Source: Acholeplasmatales bacterium
Lineage (GTDB): Bacteria > Bacillota_I > Bacilli_A > Izemoplasmatales > Izemoplasmataceae
Assembly (NCBI GenBank): GCA_007694145.1
Contig: RECF01000062.1
Coordinates: 38,368-102,367, forward strand
Reading direction: 5' to 3'
Length of the DNA stretch: 64,000 nt
In this document: in pieces, positions 37,798 to 45,655 of the stretch
Position numbering within the stretch: position 1 is the stretch's first letter
How the letters are laid out: every line of letters starts with the position of its first letter
The notes under the pieces: model-generated
What the model was told of the DNA's origin: nothing
What the model saw: only the letters and a program-made list of their open reading frames with translations
Databases searched by the model: none
Program-made: the position numbers and the translations under genes

Positions 37798-39201
37798 ATG
37801 GCATTCGAACAACTGTCAGACCGGATGCAGATGGCCCTGCGCCGTTTGCGCGGCAAAGCCCGTCTCACCGAGCAAGACATCGAAGAGATGATGCGTGAGA
37901 TTCGTCTCAGCTTGCTTGAGGCGGATGTCAACTTCAAGGTCGTGAAGGCCTTTACTAACACAGTCAAGGAACAAGCGCTTGATGAGAAAATCTTCAAGGG
38001 TCTCAATCCGTCCCAACAAGTCGTCAAAATTGTCCATGATGCGTTGACCGACCTTTTAGGGGGCGAAACCAGCGTCTTCGCCCTCAAAGGCCACGGGACG
38101 ACAACCGTCATGTTGTCGGGTTTGCAAGGCTCGGGGAAGACGACGACTGCTGCGAAAATCGCGCGCTATGTCCGGAAAAACCACGGTGTCAAACCCTTGC
38201 TTGTCGCCCTCGATGTGTACCGCCCAGCAGCGGTTGAACAACTTGTGACACTCGGCAAACAACTCGATATTCCCGTCTTTGAACGGGGCACGGACCTTGC
38301 ACCCGAAATCATTGCCAAGCAAGCCCTTGAGCATGCACAAGCGATGCAGTATGACTTCATCATCTTCGATACAGCCGGTCGGCTGCACATCGACACGACG
38401 ATGATGGATGAGTTGCAGCGGGTCAAGGACACGATCAAACCCGATGAAATCTGGTTGGTGCTTGATGCGATGACTGGGCAGGATGCAGTCAGTGTCGCTG
38501 AACACTTTCACCAATCACTCGGTGTCAGTGGTGCAGTCATCACGAAGCTTGACGGCGATACACGCGGCGGTGCGGCGCTGTCGCTTAGGCATGTCGCCGA
38601 TGTGCCGATCAAGTTCATGGGTCTTGGTGAAAAAACCGATCAGTTCGATGTCTTCCATCCGGAGCGGATGGCAGGACGCATTTTGGGCATGGGAGACATG
38701 TTGACCCTGATTGACAAAGTGACCGAAAATGTGGATGAAGCCGACATGATGAACATGATGGAAAAGATGATGTCGGGCCACTATAATTACAACGACTTTC
38801 GCAAACAGCTGCGCATGGTCAAGCGGATGGGGTCACTCGGTGGCCTCATGAAGCTGATTCCTGGCATGGGCAAGATGATGAAGCAAGTCGATGTTGATGA
38901 CAAACAACTCGTGTTCGTCGAAGCCATCATCAGTTCGATGACCGAAAAAGAACGGAAAAAGCCGGATCTCATCAAGCAAAGTAGCAGTCGACGTCGTCGC
39001 ATTGCCAGCGGTGCCGGTCGCAGCGTTGCGGAAGTGAACCGTCTCATCCAATCACTAGAGCAACAAATGCAAGCGTTTAAAAAAATGTCCACCATGGATC
39101 CCGCTACCATGAACCCAAACCAAGCAGCCAAAAGCCTTGCCCCCACCCAAAAAAGGCAGAAGAAAGGCAAAGGTAAAGGACGCGGAGGTTTCAGAATCTA
39201 A
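37798..39201 (+). CDS. ffh: Signal recognition particle protein Ffh
   Basis: 467 residues. NG domain with G1 GLQGSGKTTTAAK, DVYRPAA, DTAGRLHID and TKLDGDTRGGAAL. Methionine-rich M domain (~300-430) with MMNMMEKMMSGHYNYNDFRKQL and the RNA-binding helix-turn-helix ending SSSRRRRIASGAGRSVAEVNRL. It binds signal sequences and SRP RNA. The basic C-terminal tail (QKRQKKGKGKGRGGF) is short. Cotranscribed with ftsY and ylxM. Confidence 0.98.
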   Translation: MAFEQLSDRMQMALRRLRGKARLTEQDIEEMMREIRLSLLEADVNFKVVKAFTNTVKEQALDEKIFKGLNPSQQVVKIVHDALTDLLGGETSVFALKGHGTTTVMLSGLQGSGKTTTAAKIARYVRKNHGVKPLLVALDVYRPAAVEQLVTLGKQLDIPVFERGTDLAPEIIAKQALEHAQAMQYDFIIFDTAGRLHIDTTMMDELQRVKDTIKPDEIWLVLDAMTGQDAVSVAEHFHQSLGVSGAVITKLDGDTRGGAALSLRHVADVPIKFMGLGEKTDQFDVFHPERMAGRILGMGDMLTLIDKVTENVDEADMMNMMEKMMSGHYNYNDFRKQLRMVKRMGSLGGLMKLIPGMGKMMKQVDVDDKQLVFVEAIISSMTEKERKKPDLIKQSSSRRRRIASGAGRSVAEVNRLIQSLEQQMQAFKKMSTMDPATMNPNQAAKSLAPTQKRQKKGKGKGRGGFRI

Positions 39202-39213
39202 CGACCCAATCAA

Positions 39214-39262
39214 AAAACACCTTTGCATCCGTCTTAAAAAAGCCGGAACGAAGGTGTTTTCT
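39214..39262. terminator. Terminator between ffh and the convergent HAD gene
   Basis: AAAACACCTT (39214-39223) pairs with AAGGTGTTTT (39251-39260) around a 27-base interior; A- and T-rich ends suit both directions. Confidence 0.75.
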
Positions 39263-39283
39263 ATCTAAGGCGTTGAGGTTTTG

Positions 39284-40093
39284 TTACTTTAGAAATGTTT
39301 TTAGAAACCGTTCAATGGCCTTTTCGGTATGCCGGTAAGGGCTGATGACATCGGCAACGGCCAACAAGTCTGGGTGGGCATTTTTCATGGCCACACCAAC
39401 TCCGGCATACTGCAACATTTCCACATCATTGTGTCCATCACCAAAAGCGATGACCCGTTCACGCGGATACCCAAGTGCTTCCGCCACCACTTTCAACCCT
39501 TCGGCCTTGTTGGTCTTTGGCGTGAAAAGTTCGATGATGAAACGGTAGTCATTGCCCCAGTTTCGTGAGAGAATTTTGTCGGGATAATGTTCTTTTATGT
39601 AGGCTTCAATATGTTGGCCACGGTTTTTGTGGGCGACAATAATACAGCCGTTTGGACCGCCCGGCAACGTCTCATGAAACGGGCCGACATGGAGCTTTGC
39701 CCCATTGAAAAAATGGATCAGCGGCATGATGTCATCCCGCTTTTCGATGAGGTAAATATCATCATTGATTTCGCAGAAGGCATTGTAGATATGGTCCTTG
39801 TTTGCATCGAAAATGGCGAGGACGTCCTCTTTGTCCAACAACAAGTTAACAGGTGTGAAATCAGGGTTCTGCGCCCAAGTGACCAAGCCACCGTTATAGT
39901 TGATAATCGGTGTGTCAAGTTCAAGCATATCGTAAAAACGCTGACTGCTTCGATAAGGCCTTCCGGTCGCAATAACCAGCTTGTGGCCATCCGCCTTGAG
40001 GCGTTTCAAGTAGTCGGCTGTATCTTCACGGAGTGTTTCCCAGTCATAGAGTAGGGTGCCATCGAGGTCGAGAGCAATCAAGTAAGTTTTCAT
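39284..40093 (-). CDS. Cof-type HAD-IIB phosphatase
   Basis: 269 residues. DxDGT nucleophile motif at residues 9-13 (ALDLDGTLL), ATGRPYRSSQRF, and the C-terminal FGDGHNDVEML with the following AMKNAHPDL. The C2B cap lies between. Family members dephosphorylate sugar phosphates, FMN or pyridoxal phosphate; substrate not predictable. The start is the ATG at 40093 (MKTYLIALD); the frame extends 30 codons upstream through the promoter and is trimmed. Confidence 0.9.
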   Translation of the reverse strand: MKTYLIALDLDGTLLYDWETLREDTADYLKRLKADGHKLVIATGRPYRSSQRFYDMLELDTPIINYNGGLVTWAQNPDFTPVNLLLDKEDVLAIFDANKDHIYNAFCEINDDIYLIEKRDDIMPLIHFFNGAKLHVGPFHETLPGGPNGCIIVAHKNRGQHIEAYIKEHYPDKILSRNWGNDYRFIIELFTPKTNKAEGLKVVAEALGYPRERVIAFGDGHNDVEMLQYAGVGVAMKNAHPDLLAVADVISPYRHTEKAIERFLKTFLK

Positions 40094-40108
40094 GTTATCA
40101 CCGCATTC

Positions 40109-40137
40109 ATTATCGCACATGTCCCACCGATAATCAA
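40109..40137 (-). promoter_or_regulatory. Promoter for the HAD phosphatase gene
   Basis: Minus strand: TTGATT (40132-40137), 17 bp, GATAAT (40109-40114), 16 bases upstream of the ATG. Confidence 0.65.
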
Positions 40138-40204
40138 TCCAAATCACCCAAGCTTTCCCCATGCATTTGCCGGATTGTTGCATACAGATGGCTGCGCATT
40201 GTGA

Positions 40205-40210
40205 TATAAT
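40205..40210 (+). promoter_or_regulatory. Promoter -10 for the 40.2-kb gene group
   Basis: TATAAT 34 bases before the ATG at 40244; -35 candidates (CATACA, 18 bp) are weak. Divergent from the HAD promoter. Confidence 0.5.
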
Positions 40211-40243
40211 AGAGTATTATGATAACGCGAAAGGATGACGGCT

Positions 40244-40993
40244 ATGTGGTCCCTCGATTACGGAAGACTGATCTATTTTCTCTTTGGCATTGTCTCTGGA
40301 CTCATGTTGTTTACCTTCACCTTTGTCTACTTCTCCATCCGGGGCAAACACCTCGATACCAGTGTCGTTCACAAGCCAAGTGCCGATGTCGATGAGGAAG
40401 ACCTGAAAGTCTTGATCCTTGACAAGCAGCGTGCCTTCAAACGCGCGTACAAAAAAAGCGACATCAATGTGGGCAAACTGACATTTGAGTTGTCATTTGA
40501 GTTGCTTGAAGAGATTGCCCAGTATTACTACCCTGAATCAAAACACGCAACGCTTGAGTTGAGTGTGAACGAACTGATTACCTTGAACCGCTACATCACC
40601 CAACGCATCGACACGATTCTAGAGAAACCCGTCCTGAAAAACACCCGTAATGTGCGCATCACCAAAGTGGTTCAGGCTTATGAGAAAAAGAAACTAATCG
40701 ATCAAAATAAGCTGGTCCGTGCCTACAAAAACAAAGTCGTCAAGAAAACCATTAAAGTGACCGCCGCCGCCGTCAACGTCGTCAATCCCGGCTATTGGTT
40801 CAAAAAGCTGGTCATCAACACCACGTTGGATGCACTGACTAAGAAAATCTGTCTGACTGTCATCGGTGTGGTCGGTGAAGAAACAAGCAAGATTTACTCG
40901 AAGAAGCTGTTCGACCGCGATTTGGACTTCGACTTGGTCGATGAAGCCCTTGAACGACTTGAAAAAGGTGAAATCGACGATGATGACCTGTGA
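40244..40993 (+). CDS. Hypothetical membrane-anchored protein
   Basis: 249 residues, no family named with confidence. One N-terminal membrane helix (YFLFGIVSGLMLFTFTFVYFSI, residues ~10-31), then a mostly helical, basic cytoplasmic part: NVGKLTFELSFELLEEIAQYYYP, NELITLNRYITQRIDTILEKPVL, a Lys-rich stretch, and NPGYWFKKLVIN leading to a hydrophobic segment (KICLTVIGVVGEETSKIYSKKLF). The start is ATG 40244 after AAAGGATG. Its end overlaps the thioredoxin-like gene by 14 bases, so the two are coupled. Role unknown. Confidence 0.7.
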   Translation: MWSLDYGRLIYFLFGIVSGLMLFTFTFVYFSIRGKHLDTSVVHKPSADVDEEDLKVLILDKQRAFKRAYKKSDINVGKLTFELSFELLEEIAQYYYPESKHATLELSVNELITLNRYITQRIDTILEKPVLKNTRNVRITKVVQAYEKKKLIDQNKLVRAYKNKVVKKTIKVTAAAVNVVNPGYWFKKLVINTTLDALTKKICLTVIGVVGEETSKIYSKKLFDRDLDFDLVDEALERLEKGEIDDDDL

Positions 40994-41309
40994 GGCCGAT
41001 GCCTATTTCGACACCTTGATAAAACAACCGGGCATACATTTATGCATCATCCTTAGCGATACCTGTCCCGATTGTACCAGCGTCCGCCGTTATTTGCCGG
41101 TCCTGCAAGATTTTTATCCCCAACTCGCCATACATGTGTTCAACCGTGTCGCACTCAAAAAAACAGTCGTTAGCCTGGCGATTGAAGGGGTACCGGCCTT
41201 CTTGCTTTTTCAGGATGGTATTTTGCTGAAACGTTGGACCGATCGCAATCCAAAACCATTCATCGATGTCAAGACGTTCATCGATGCCGGTCTTACAAAG
41301 GAAAGGTGA
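40980..41309 (+). CDS. Thioredoxin-like protein with CPDC active site
   Basis: 109 residues, a thioredoxin fold with the redox motif CPDC at residues 29-32 (SDTCPDCTSVRRYLP) and the cis-proline loop GVPAFLLFQDG. It lacks a signal peptide, so it works in the cytoplasm as a small thiol-disulfide reductase of the YtpP type. In B. subtilis ytpP neighbours the SftA gene (ytpS); here the next gene is a soluble FtsK/SftA-type translocase, matching that pairing. The start is ATG 40980 (or 40983), after AAAGGTG in the preceding gene. Confidence 0.83.
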   Translation: MMTCEADAYFDTLIKQPGIHLCIILSDTCPDCTSVRRYLPVLQDFYPQLAIHVFNRVALKKTVVSLAIEGVPAFLLFQDGILLKRWTDRNPKPFIDVKTFIDAGLTKER

Positions 41310-41315
41310 TAACGC

Positions 41316-43295
41316 ATGTTCAAACGACTTCGTAAAATGATTCCACCACTTGAGCGTACCGTCGATGATACGCCTTTTCAGGTGTATGAAATTCGCGAAA
41401 CCAATCAACAACCAAAGTATGAGAAAGATCATTTTGTTTCACCGATTTTCGGTCGAAACGTCAAAGATGAAATCGTCATACCCGTCATGGCCAATCCTAG
41501 GCGCAACCTCGACAACCTCGACAACTTTCGAACCCAACCGAAGCTGACCAAGGAAGAGCGTATCCGGAAATACGGGACCGCCTACCCCGAGTTCGACCTT
41601 GTCCGTGGCAAGAACCTCGAAGAAGCCTTGGCCTGGCAAAATCGCACCAAGACCAAGGCGACCATTTTGACCGAAGAACCGATGGAAACACCCGAGAGCG
41701 AAACTGCCGCACCCCCGGTGCATCATCCTAGTTATTCGCCTCAGACCGAGACGACAGAACCCACCCCAAAAGAACCTGTGGCTTCGAGTGAGACACCCCA
41801 GAGCGCGCCCCCCGTTAAAGAGGTCAAGCCGATGCCACAACCCGACACCTTTGTTCGTGCCAACGCGGCTGCCTCAGAACGTTACCGTCTTCCGCCGATG
41901 TCATTGTTCACCCGCCCACCTGAGCAAAAGATCGATTTGTCCGAATCTATCGAGCGACATATCGAAACCTTGAATCAAACATTTGCCGAGTTTGGGATCG
42001 GTGCTAAGGTCCATCGCCATACACAGGGACCGGCCGTGACCCGATTTGAAATCGTTCTTGATTCCGGTGTCAACGTCCGCAAAATCACCCAGATTGAAGC
42101 CAACTTGAAAATGGCACTTGCGGCGACACAAATCCGTATCGAGGCGCCCATTCCCGGCAAAAGTACAGTCGGGATTGAAGTGCCTAACGAGACTGTCGAA
42201 ACCGTCCATTTTTATGATATCATCAATACGTCCATGTATCAAAAGGCCGCCCAGGCATTGACGATTGGCCTCGGTCTTGACATCGATGGCCATCCTGTAT
42301 ATGCCTCCATCAAATCGATGCCACATGGTCTAATTGCCGGTGCGACCGGCAGCGGTAAAAGTGTCTGTGTCAACACGATTCTGATGAGTTTGCTCATCAA
42401 ATACAAACCAAACGAGCTCAAACTGGTGCTCGTCGATCCTAAGATGGTTGAACTGACCAACTACAATGATATCGCCCATTTACTCACCCCCGTCATCACC
42501 GATGCCAAAGCCGCCACGGCGGCCTTGCGCTGGCTCGTTGAAGAAATGGATCGCCGTTTCAACGTCTTTGCCGAACAACGTGTGCGGGACATCGATGCTT
42601 ACAATGTCAAGCACGAAAGCGATCCGGAAATGCACATGCCCTATATTGTTGTGGTCATTGACGAGTTGGCCGATCTCATGATGGTTTCAAGCCAACATGT
42701 TGAAGACGCCATCAAGCGTCTGACCCAAAAAGCGCGCGCGTGCGGCATCCACTTGATTGTCGCGACACAACGCCCTTCAACCGATGTCATCAAAGGAACC
42801 ATCAAGTCCAACATTCCCACACGGATCGCCTTCAGCGTCTCAAGCCATGTCGATTCACAGACCATCATCGATGCGAGTGGGGCCGACAAACTGCTCGGTC
42901 GCGGGGACATGTTGTTTTTGAGCAACGGTCAAAACAAAATCAGAGTCCAAGGTGCCTACATCACCGATGCGGACATCGAAAAGGTTACGCATTTCATTCG
43001 TGAACAACAAAAACCGAACTATTTGTTCGACCAAGAGATGCTTGTCAAAAATATCGCCGAGTCTTTTGAACGCGATGAACTGTTTGAAGACGTAGCCGTC
43101 TTTGTCGTGGAAGCACAAGAAGCTTCCATCAACAAAATCAGCAGACAGTTCAGCATCGGTTTCAACCGTGCCCAAAGCATTGTCGAAGCACTTGAAGAGG
43201 CCGGAATAGTCAGTGAAAACCTTGGCTCAAGAGCACGTGAGGTTCTAGTAAGCGAAGAGGAAATAGGTACGCTGTTACGCCAGCTGAAGGGATGA
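41316..43295 (+). CDS. Soluble DNA translocase of the FtsK/SpoIIIE (SftA) family
   Basis: 659 residues. No membrane helices at the N-terminus: a 210-residue polar linker region (Pro/Glu/Thr-rich at ~118-178) replaces the usual four-helix domain, as in B. subtilis SftA. Alpha domain ~205-325; beta (RecA-like) domain with Walker A GATGSGKS (342-349), Walker B VVIDELADLMMV and QRPSTDVIKGTIKSN. C-terminal gamma winged-helix (~590-655, SINKISRQFSIGFNRAQSIVEALEEAGIV), which reads KOPS/SRS-like sequences. It clears chromosomes from the division septum. No second FtsK in the window. Confidence 0.94.
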   Translation: MFKRLRKMIPPLERTVDDTPFQVYEIRETNQQPKYEKDHFVSPIFGRNVKDEIVIPVMANPRRNLDNLDNFRTQPKLTKEERIRKYGTAYPEFDLVRGKNLEEALAWQNRTKTKATILTEEPMETPESETAAPPVHHPSYSPQTETTEPTPKEPVASSETPQSAPPVKEVKPMPQPDTFVRANAAASERYRLPPMSLFTRPPEQKIDLSESIERHIETLNQTFAEFGIGAKVHRHTQGPAVTRFEIVLDSGVNVRKITQIEANLKMALAATQIRIEAPIPGKSTVGIEVPNETVETVHFYDIINTSMYQKAAQALTIGLGLDIDGHPVYASIKSMPHGLIAGATGSGKSVCVNTILMSLLIKYKPNELKLVLVDPKMVELTNYNDIAHLLTPVITDAKAATAALRWLVEEMDRRFNVFAEQRVRDIDAYNVKHESDPEMHMPYIVVVIDELADLMMVSSQHVEDAIKRLTQKARACGIHLIVATQRPSTDVIKGTIKSNIPTRIAFSVSSHVDSQTIIDASGADKLLGRGDMLFLSNGQNKIRVQGAYITDADIEKVTHFIREQQKPNYLFDQEMLVKNIAESFERDELFEDVAVFVVEAQEASINKISRQFSIGFNRAQSIVEALEEAGIVSENLGSRAREVLVSEEEIGTLLRQLKG

Positions 43296-43299
43296 TACG

Positions 43300-44118
43300 A
43301 TGGATCATGACCCCATCACACTAGATGATTACTTTAACCCTGAACTCACCGAAATTTTAAGACAAAGAGATTTGGCCAGACGTCTTGCGAGTCGGTTGAC
43401 ACGCAAGATTGTCCTCGCTTTTTTCGGCATGGCTGTGGTCATGTTCCTACCGTTTGTCTTTCCACGTTACCGTGACTTTGATGTCATTCGCAACTCCCCT
43501 ATTTTCCGGTATCTGCTTTTGTTCATGGTCCTTTATGTCTTGATTGCTATTTTGAGTGTCCGGCAAAACCTTACTGAGCCTACACCGCGCAGTGAAAGAT
43601 GGTTACGACGTCATCTATCCGTCACCGATCTCGTTGCCTTCATCGCACTTTTGTTGGCAGTCTTAGTCAGTATCAACACGTTTTTTGTCTCCTTTGCGAC
43701 GGTTGATGGACGCAGCATGGAACCAACACTGCAGCCATTTGACAGCATTATCCTTCGCCATTTTGATGTTGAGTATGAGCGCTTCGACCTCGTCGTCGTC
43801 AACATCAACCGCAATGTCTACTACATCAAACGCATCATCGGCATGCCCGGCGATACCATCGTCTTTGAAGGCGCCCAATTGACCATCAACGGGGTTGTGT
43901 ATGAAGAGCCGTATCTAAAAAGCGGGACCGTCACGTGTTCGGGTGATACGCCTTGTGAGTATACTGTCCCAGAAGGTCACGTGTTCATTATGGGAGACAA
44001 TCGTGACAACTCCACCGATAGCCGCAACAACGGTATTGGTCCCATCCCTTTAGAGCAGGTGTTCGGCCGGGTGTCATTCCGGATTGGCCCAGCGGACGCC
44101 ATCGGACCGGTGCAGTAA
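43300..44118 (+). CDS. lepB: Type I signal peptidase
   Basis: 272 residues with three N-terminal membrane helices (~35-54, ~68-87, ~109-131). The catalytic dyad is Ser139 (VDGRSMEPTL) and Lys177 (YYIKRIIGMPGD). The box E motif MGDNRDNSTDSRNNG is present. It removes signal peptides of secreted proteins. Two extra helices before the usual single Gram-positive anchor are unusual. It follows the translocase by 5 bases, in the same operon, and precedes rbgA by one base. Confidence 0.95.
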   Translation: MDHDPITLDDYFNPELTEILRQRDLARRLASRLTRKIVLAFFGMAVVMFLPFVFPRYRDFDVIRNSPIFRYLLLFMVLYVLIAILSVRQNLTEPTPRSERWLRRHLSVTDLVAFIALLLAVLVSINTFFVSFATVDGRSMEPTLQPFDSIILRHFDVEYERFDLVVVNINRNVYYIKRIIGMPGDTIVFEGAQLTINGVVYEEPYLKSGTVTCSGDTPCEYTVPEGHVFIMGDNRDNSTDSRNNGIGPIPLEQVFGRVSFRIGPADAIGPVQ

Positions 44119-44119
44119 T

Positions 44120-44974
44120 ATGAAAACGATTCAGTGGTATCCGGGTCACATGGCCAAGACGGCCAGGCAAATACGTGAAAGACTGACACAAGTTGATGTC
44201 ATCTTCGAACTGCTTGATGCGCGGGCGCCTCAAGCCAGTCGCAATCCCATGATGCATGATTTGACCTCGGGCAAACCCCGGCTCATTTTTTATACCAAGG
44301 CCGATTTGGCCGATTTGACGCGTCTTAAGCCGTTCATGGCCGAAGCCGAAGCCGAAGGACACGCCACCCTTGCCATCAATGCGCTGAAAGGCCTTGATGT
44401 GCCGAAGATTGTCCGCATGGCCCGCACGCTTGCGGCACCGATTCTCGAGAAGGAAAAGCGACAAGGACGCCTCATGCGACCGGTCCGAGCGATGATTCTC
44501 GGCATTCCCAATGTTGGCAAGTCCACGTTGATCAACCAGCTGGTCTCACGCCGTGTCACCAAAGTGGGGAATGTTGCCGGCATTACAAAGCAATTGCAAG
44601 TCATCCGTATTCACGAACATCTCGATTTACTTGACACGCCCGGGATTCTTTGGCCGAAGTTTGAAGATCAACAAGTTGCCGTCAAACTGGCGCTGCTTGG
44701 CTCAATCAAAGAGCACGTGGTGCCGCTTGACGACATTGTTCTGATGGCCATCCGTTGGCTGCTTGATTACTATCCGAATCGCATGGGCACCTATTACGGT
44801 TTTACCGAAGCGATGGATGCGCTTGAAGTGCTCGATCAAATCGGTCGTGCGCGCGGCTGTCTGAAAAAAGGTGGCCTCATTGATTACGACCGAGTTTATG
44901 ACTTGTACTTACACGATTTGCGTCACGGCCGATTCGGCCCGATTGTTCTTGATGGGTTGGATCATGATGTATGA
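44120..44974 (+). CDS. rbgA: Ribosome biogenesis GTPase RbgA (YlqF)
   Basis: 284 residues, a circularly permuted GTPase: G4 (YTKADL) precedes G1 (GIPNVGKST) and G3 (DTPGILWP). N-terminal IQWYPGHMAKTARQI is the family opening, so the start is ATG 44120, one base after the lepB stop. It acts in late 50S subunit assembly, for entry of L16 and others in B. subtilis. The C-terminal ANTAR-like domain is present. rnhB follows with an 11-base overlap, as in B. subtilis (ylqF-rnhB). Confidence 0.96.
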   Translation: MKTIQWYPGHMAKTARQIRERLTQVDVIFELLDARAPQASRNPMMHDLTSGKPRLIFYTKADLADLTRLKPFMAEAEAEGHATLAINALKGLDVPKIVRMARTLAAPILEKEKRQGRLMRPVRAMILGIPNVGKSTLINQLVSRRVTKVGNVAGITKQLQVIRIHEHLDLLDTPGILWPKFEDQQVAVKLALLGSIKEHVVPLDDIVLMAIRWLLDYYPNRMGTYYGFTEAMDALEVLDQIGRARGCLKKGGLIDYDRVYDLYLHDLRHGRFGPIVLDGLDHDV

Positions 44975-45584
44975 GCATGAGACACGACTGCTTGCGGCAG
45001 GGTATCAAAGCATCGCCGGATGCGATGAAGTTGGTCGCGGACCGCTTGCCGGTCCTGTCGTCTGTGCGGCTGTCATCCTTGATCCAGGTCACACCATTGA
45101 AGGGCTTGACGACTCCAAGAAACTAACACCAGCCAAAAGGCTGCGACTCGATGCCCGCATCCGACAGGCAGCACGCGCCTATGCGGTTGTCTTCATCACG
45201 GCAACGGATGTCGACGATATGAATGTGTATCAAGCCAGTCGACACGGTATGATGTTAGCACTCGACCAACTTGACACACCACCGGATTATGTCCTCAGCG
45301 ACGCCATGCCGCTCAAACTGAACTGCCCATCCTTGAGTTTGATCAAAGGTGACCAGATCAGCGCAACCATTGCGGCCGCAAGTATCTTAGCCAAAGTCGC
45401 GCGTGATGCGTACATGGTTGAACTAGGCAAACAGTACCCCGAGTACGGGTTTGAGCGTCATAAAGGCTACCCGACGCCTGAACATCTTAGCGCACTTAAA
45501 CAGTTCGGTCCGATCCCTGAGCATCGTCGTTCTTTTGCACCGGTTGCCGAAGCGTCAGAGCGTCAAGGGCGGTTCAATCTCTAG
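44964..45584 (+). CDS. rnhB: Ribonuclease HII
   Basis: 206 residues. The acidic active site is visible in AGCDEVGRGPLAGPVV (DE), LSDAMPLKL (D) and the AAASILAKVARD motif (D). It cuts RNA at DNA-RNA junctions, for removal of misincorporated ribonucleotides. The start is ATG 44964 (MMYEHETRLL) or 44967; the longer upstream frame lies inside rbgA. Last gene of the translocase-lepB-rbgA-rnhB run; a bidirectional terminator follows. Confidence 0.95.
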   Translation: MMYEHETRLLAAGYQSIAGCDEVGRGPLAGPVVCAAVILDPGHTIEGLDDSKKLTPAKRLRLDARIRQAARAYAVVFITATDVDDMNVYQASRHGMMLALDQLDTPPDYVLSDAMPLKLNCPSLSLIKGDQISATIAAASILAKVARDAYMVELGKQYPEYGFERHKGYPTPEHLSALKQFGPIPEHRRSFAPVAEASERQGRFNL

Positions 45585-45618
45585 TGAACACCATACCACC
45601 ATCACTCTAAATCAAACC

Positions 45619-45645
45619 AAAAAAAGTCCACTCGGTGGACTTTTT
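45619..45645. terminator. Bidirectional terminator between rnhB and the GH31 gene
   Basis: A7-GTCCAC-TCG-GTGGAC-T5; serves the convergent transcripts on both sides. Confidence 0.88.
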
Positions 45646-45655
45646 CTATGGCATT

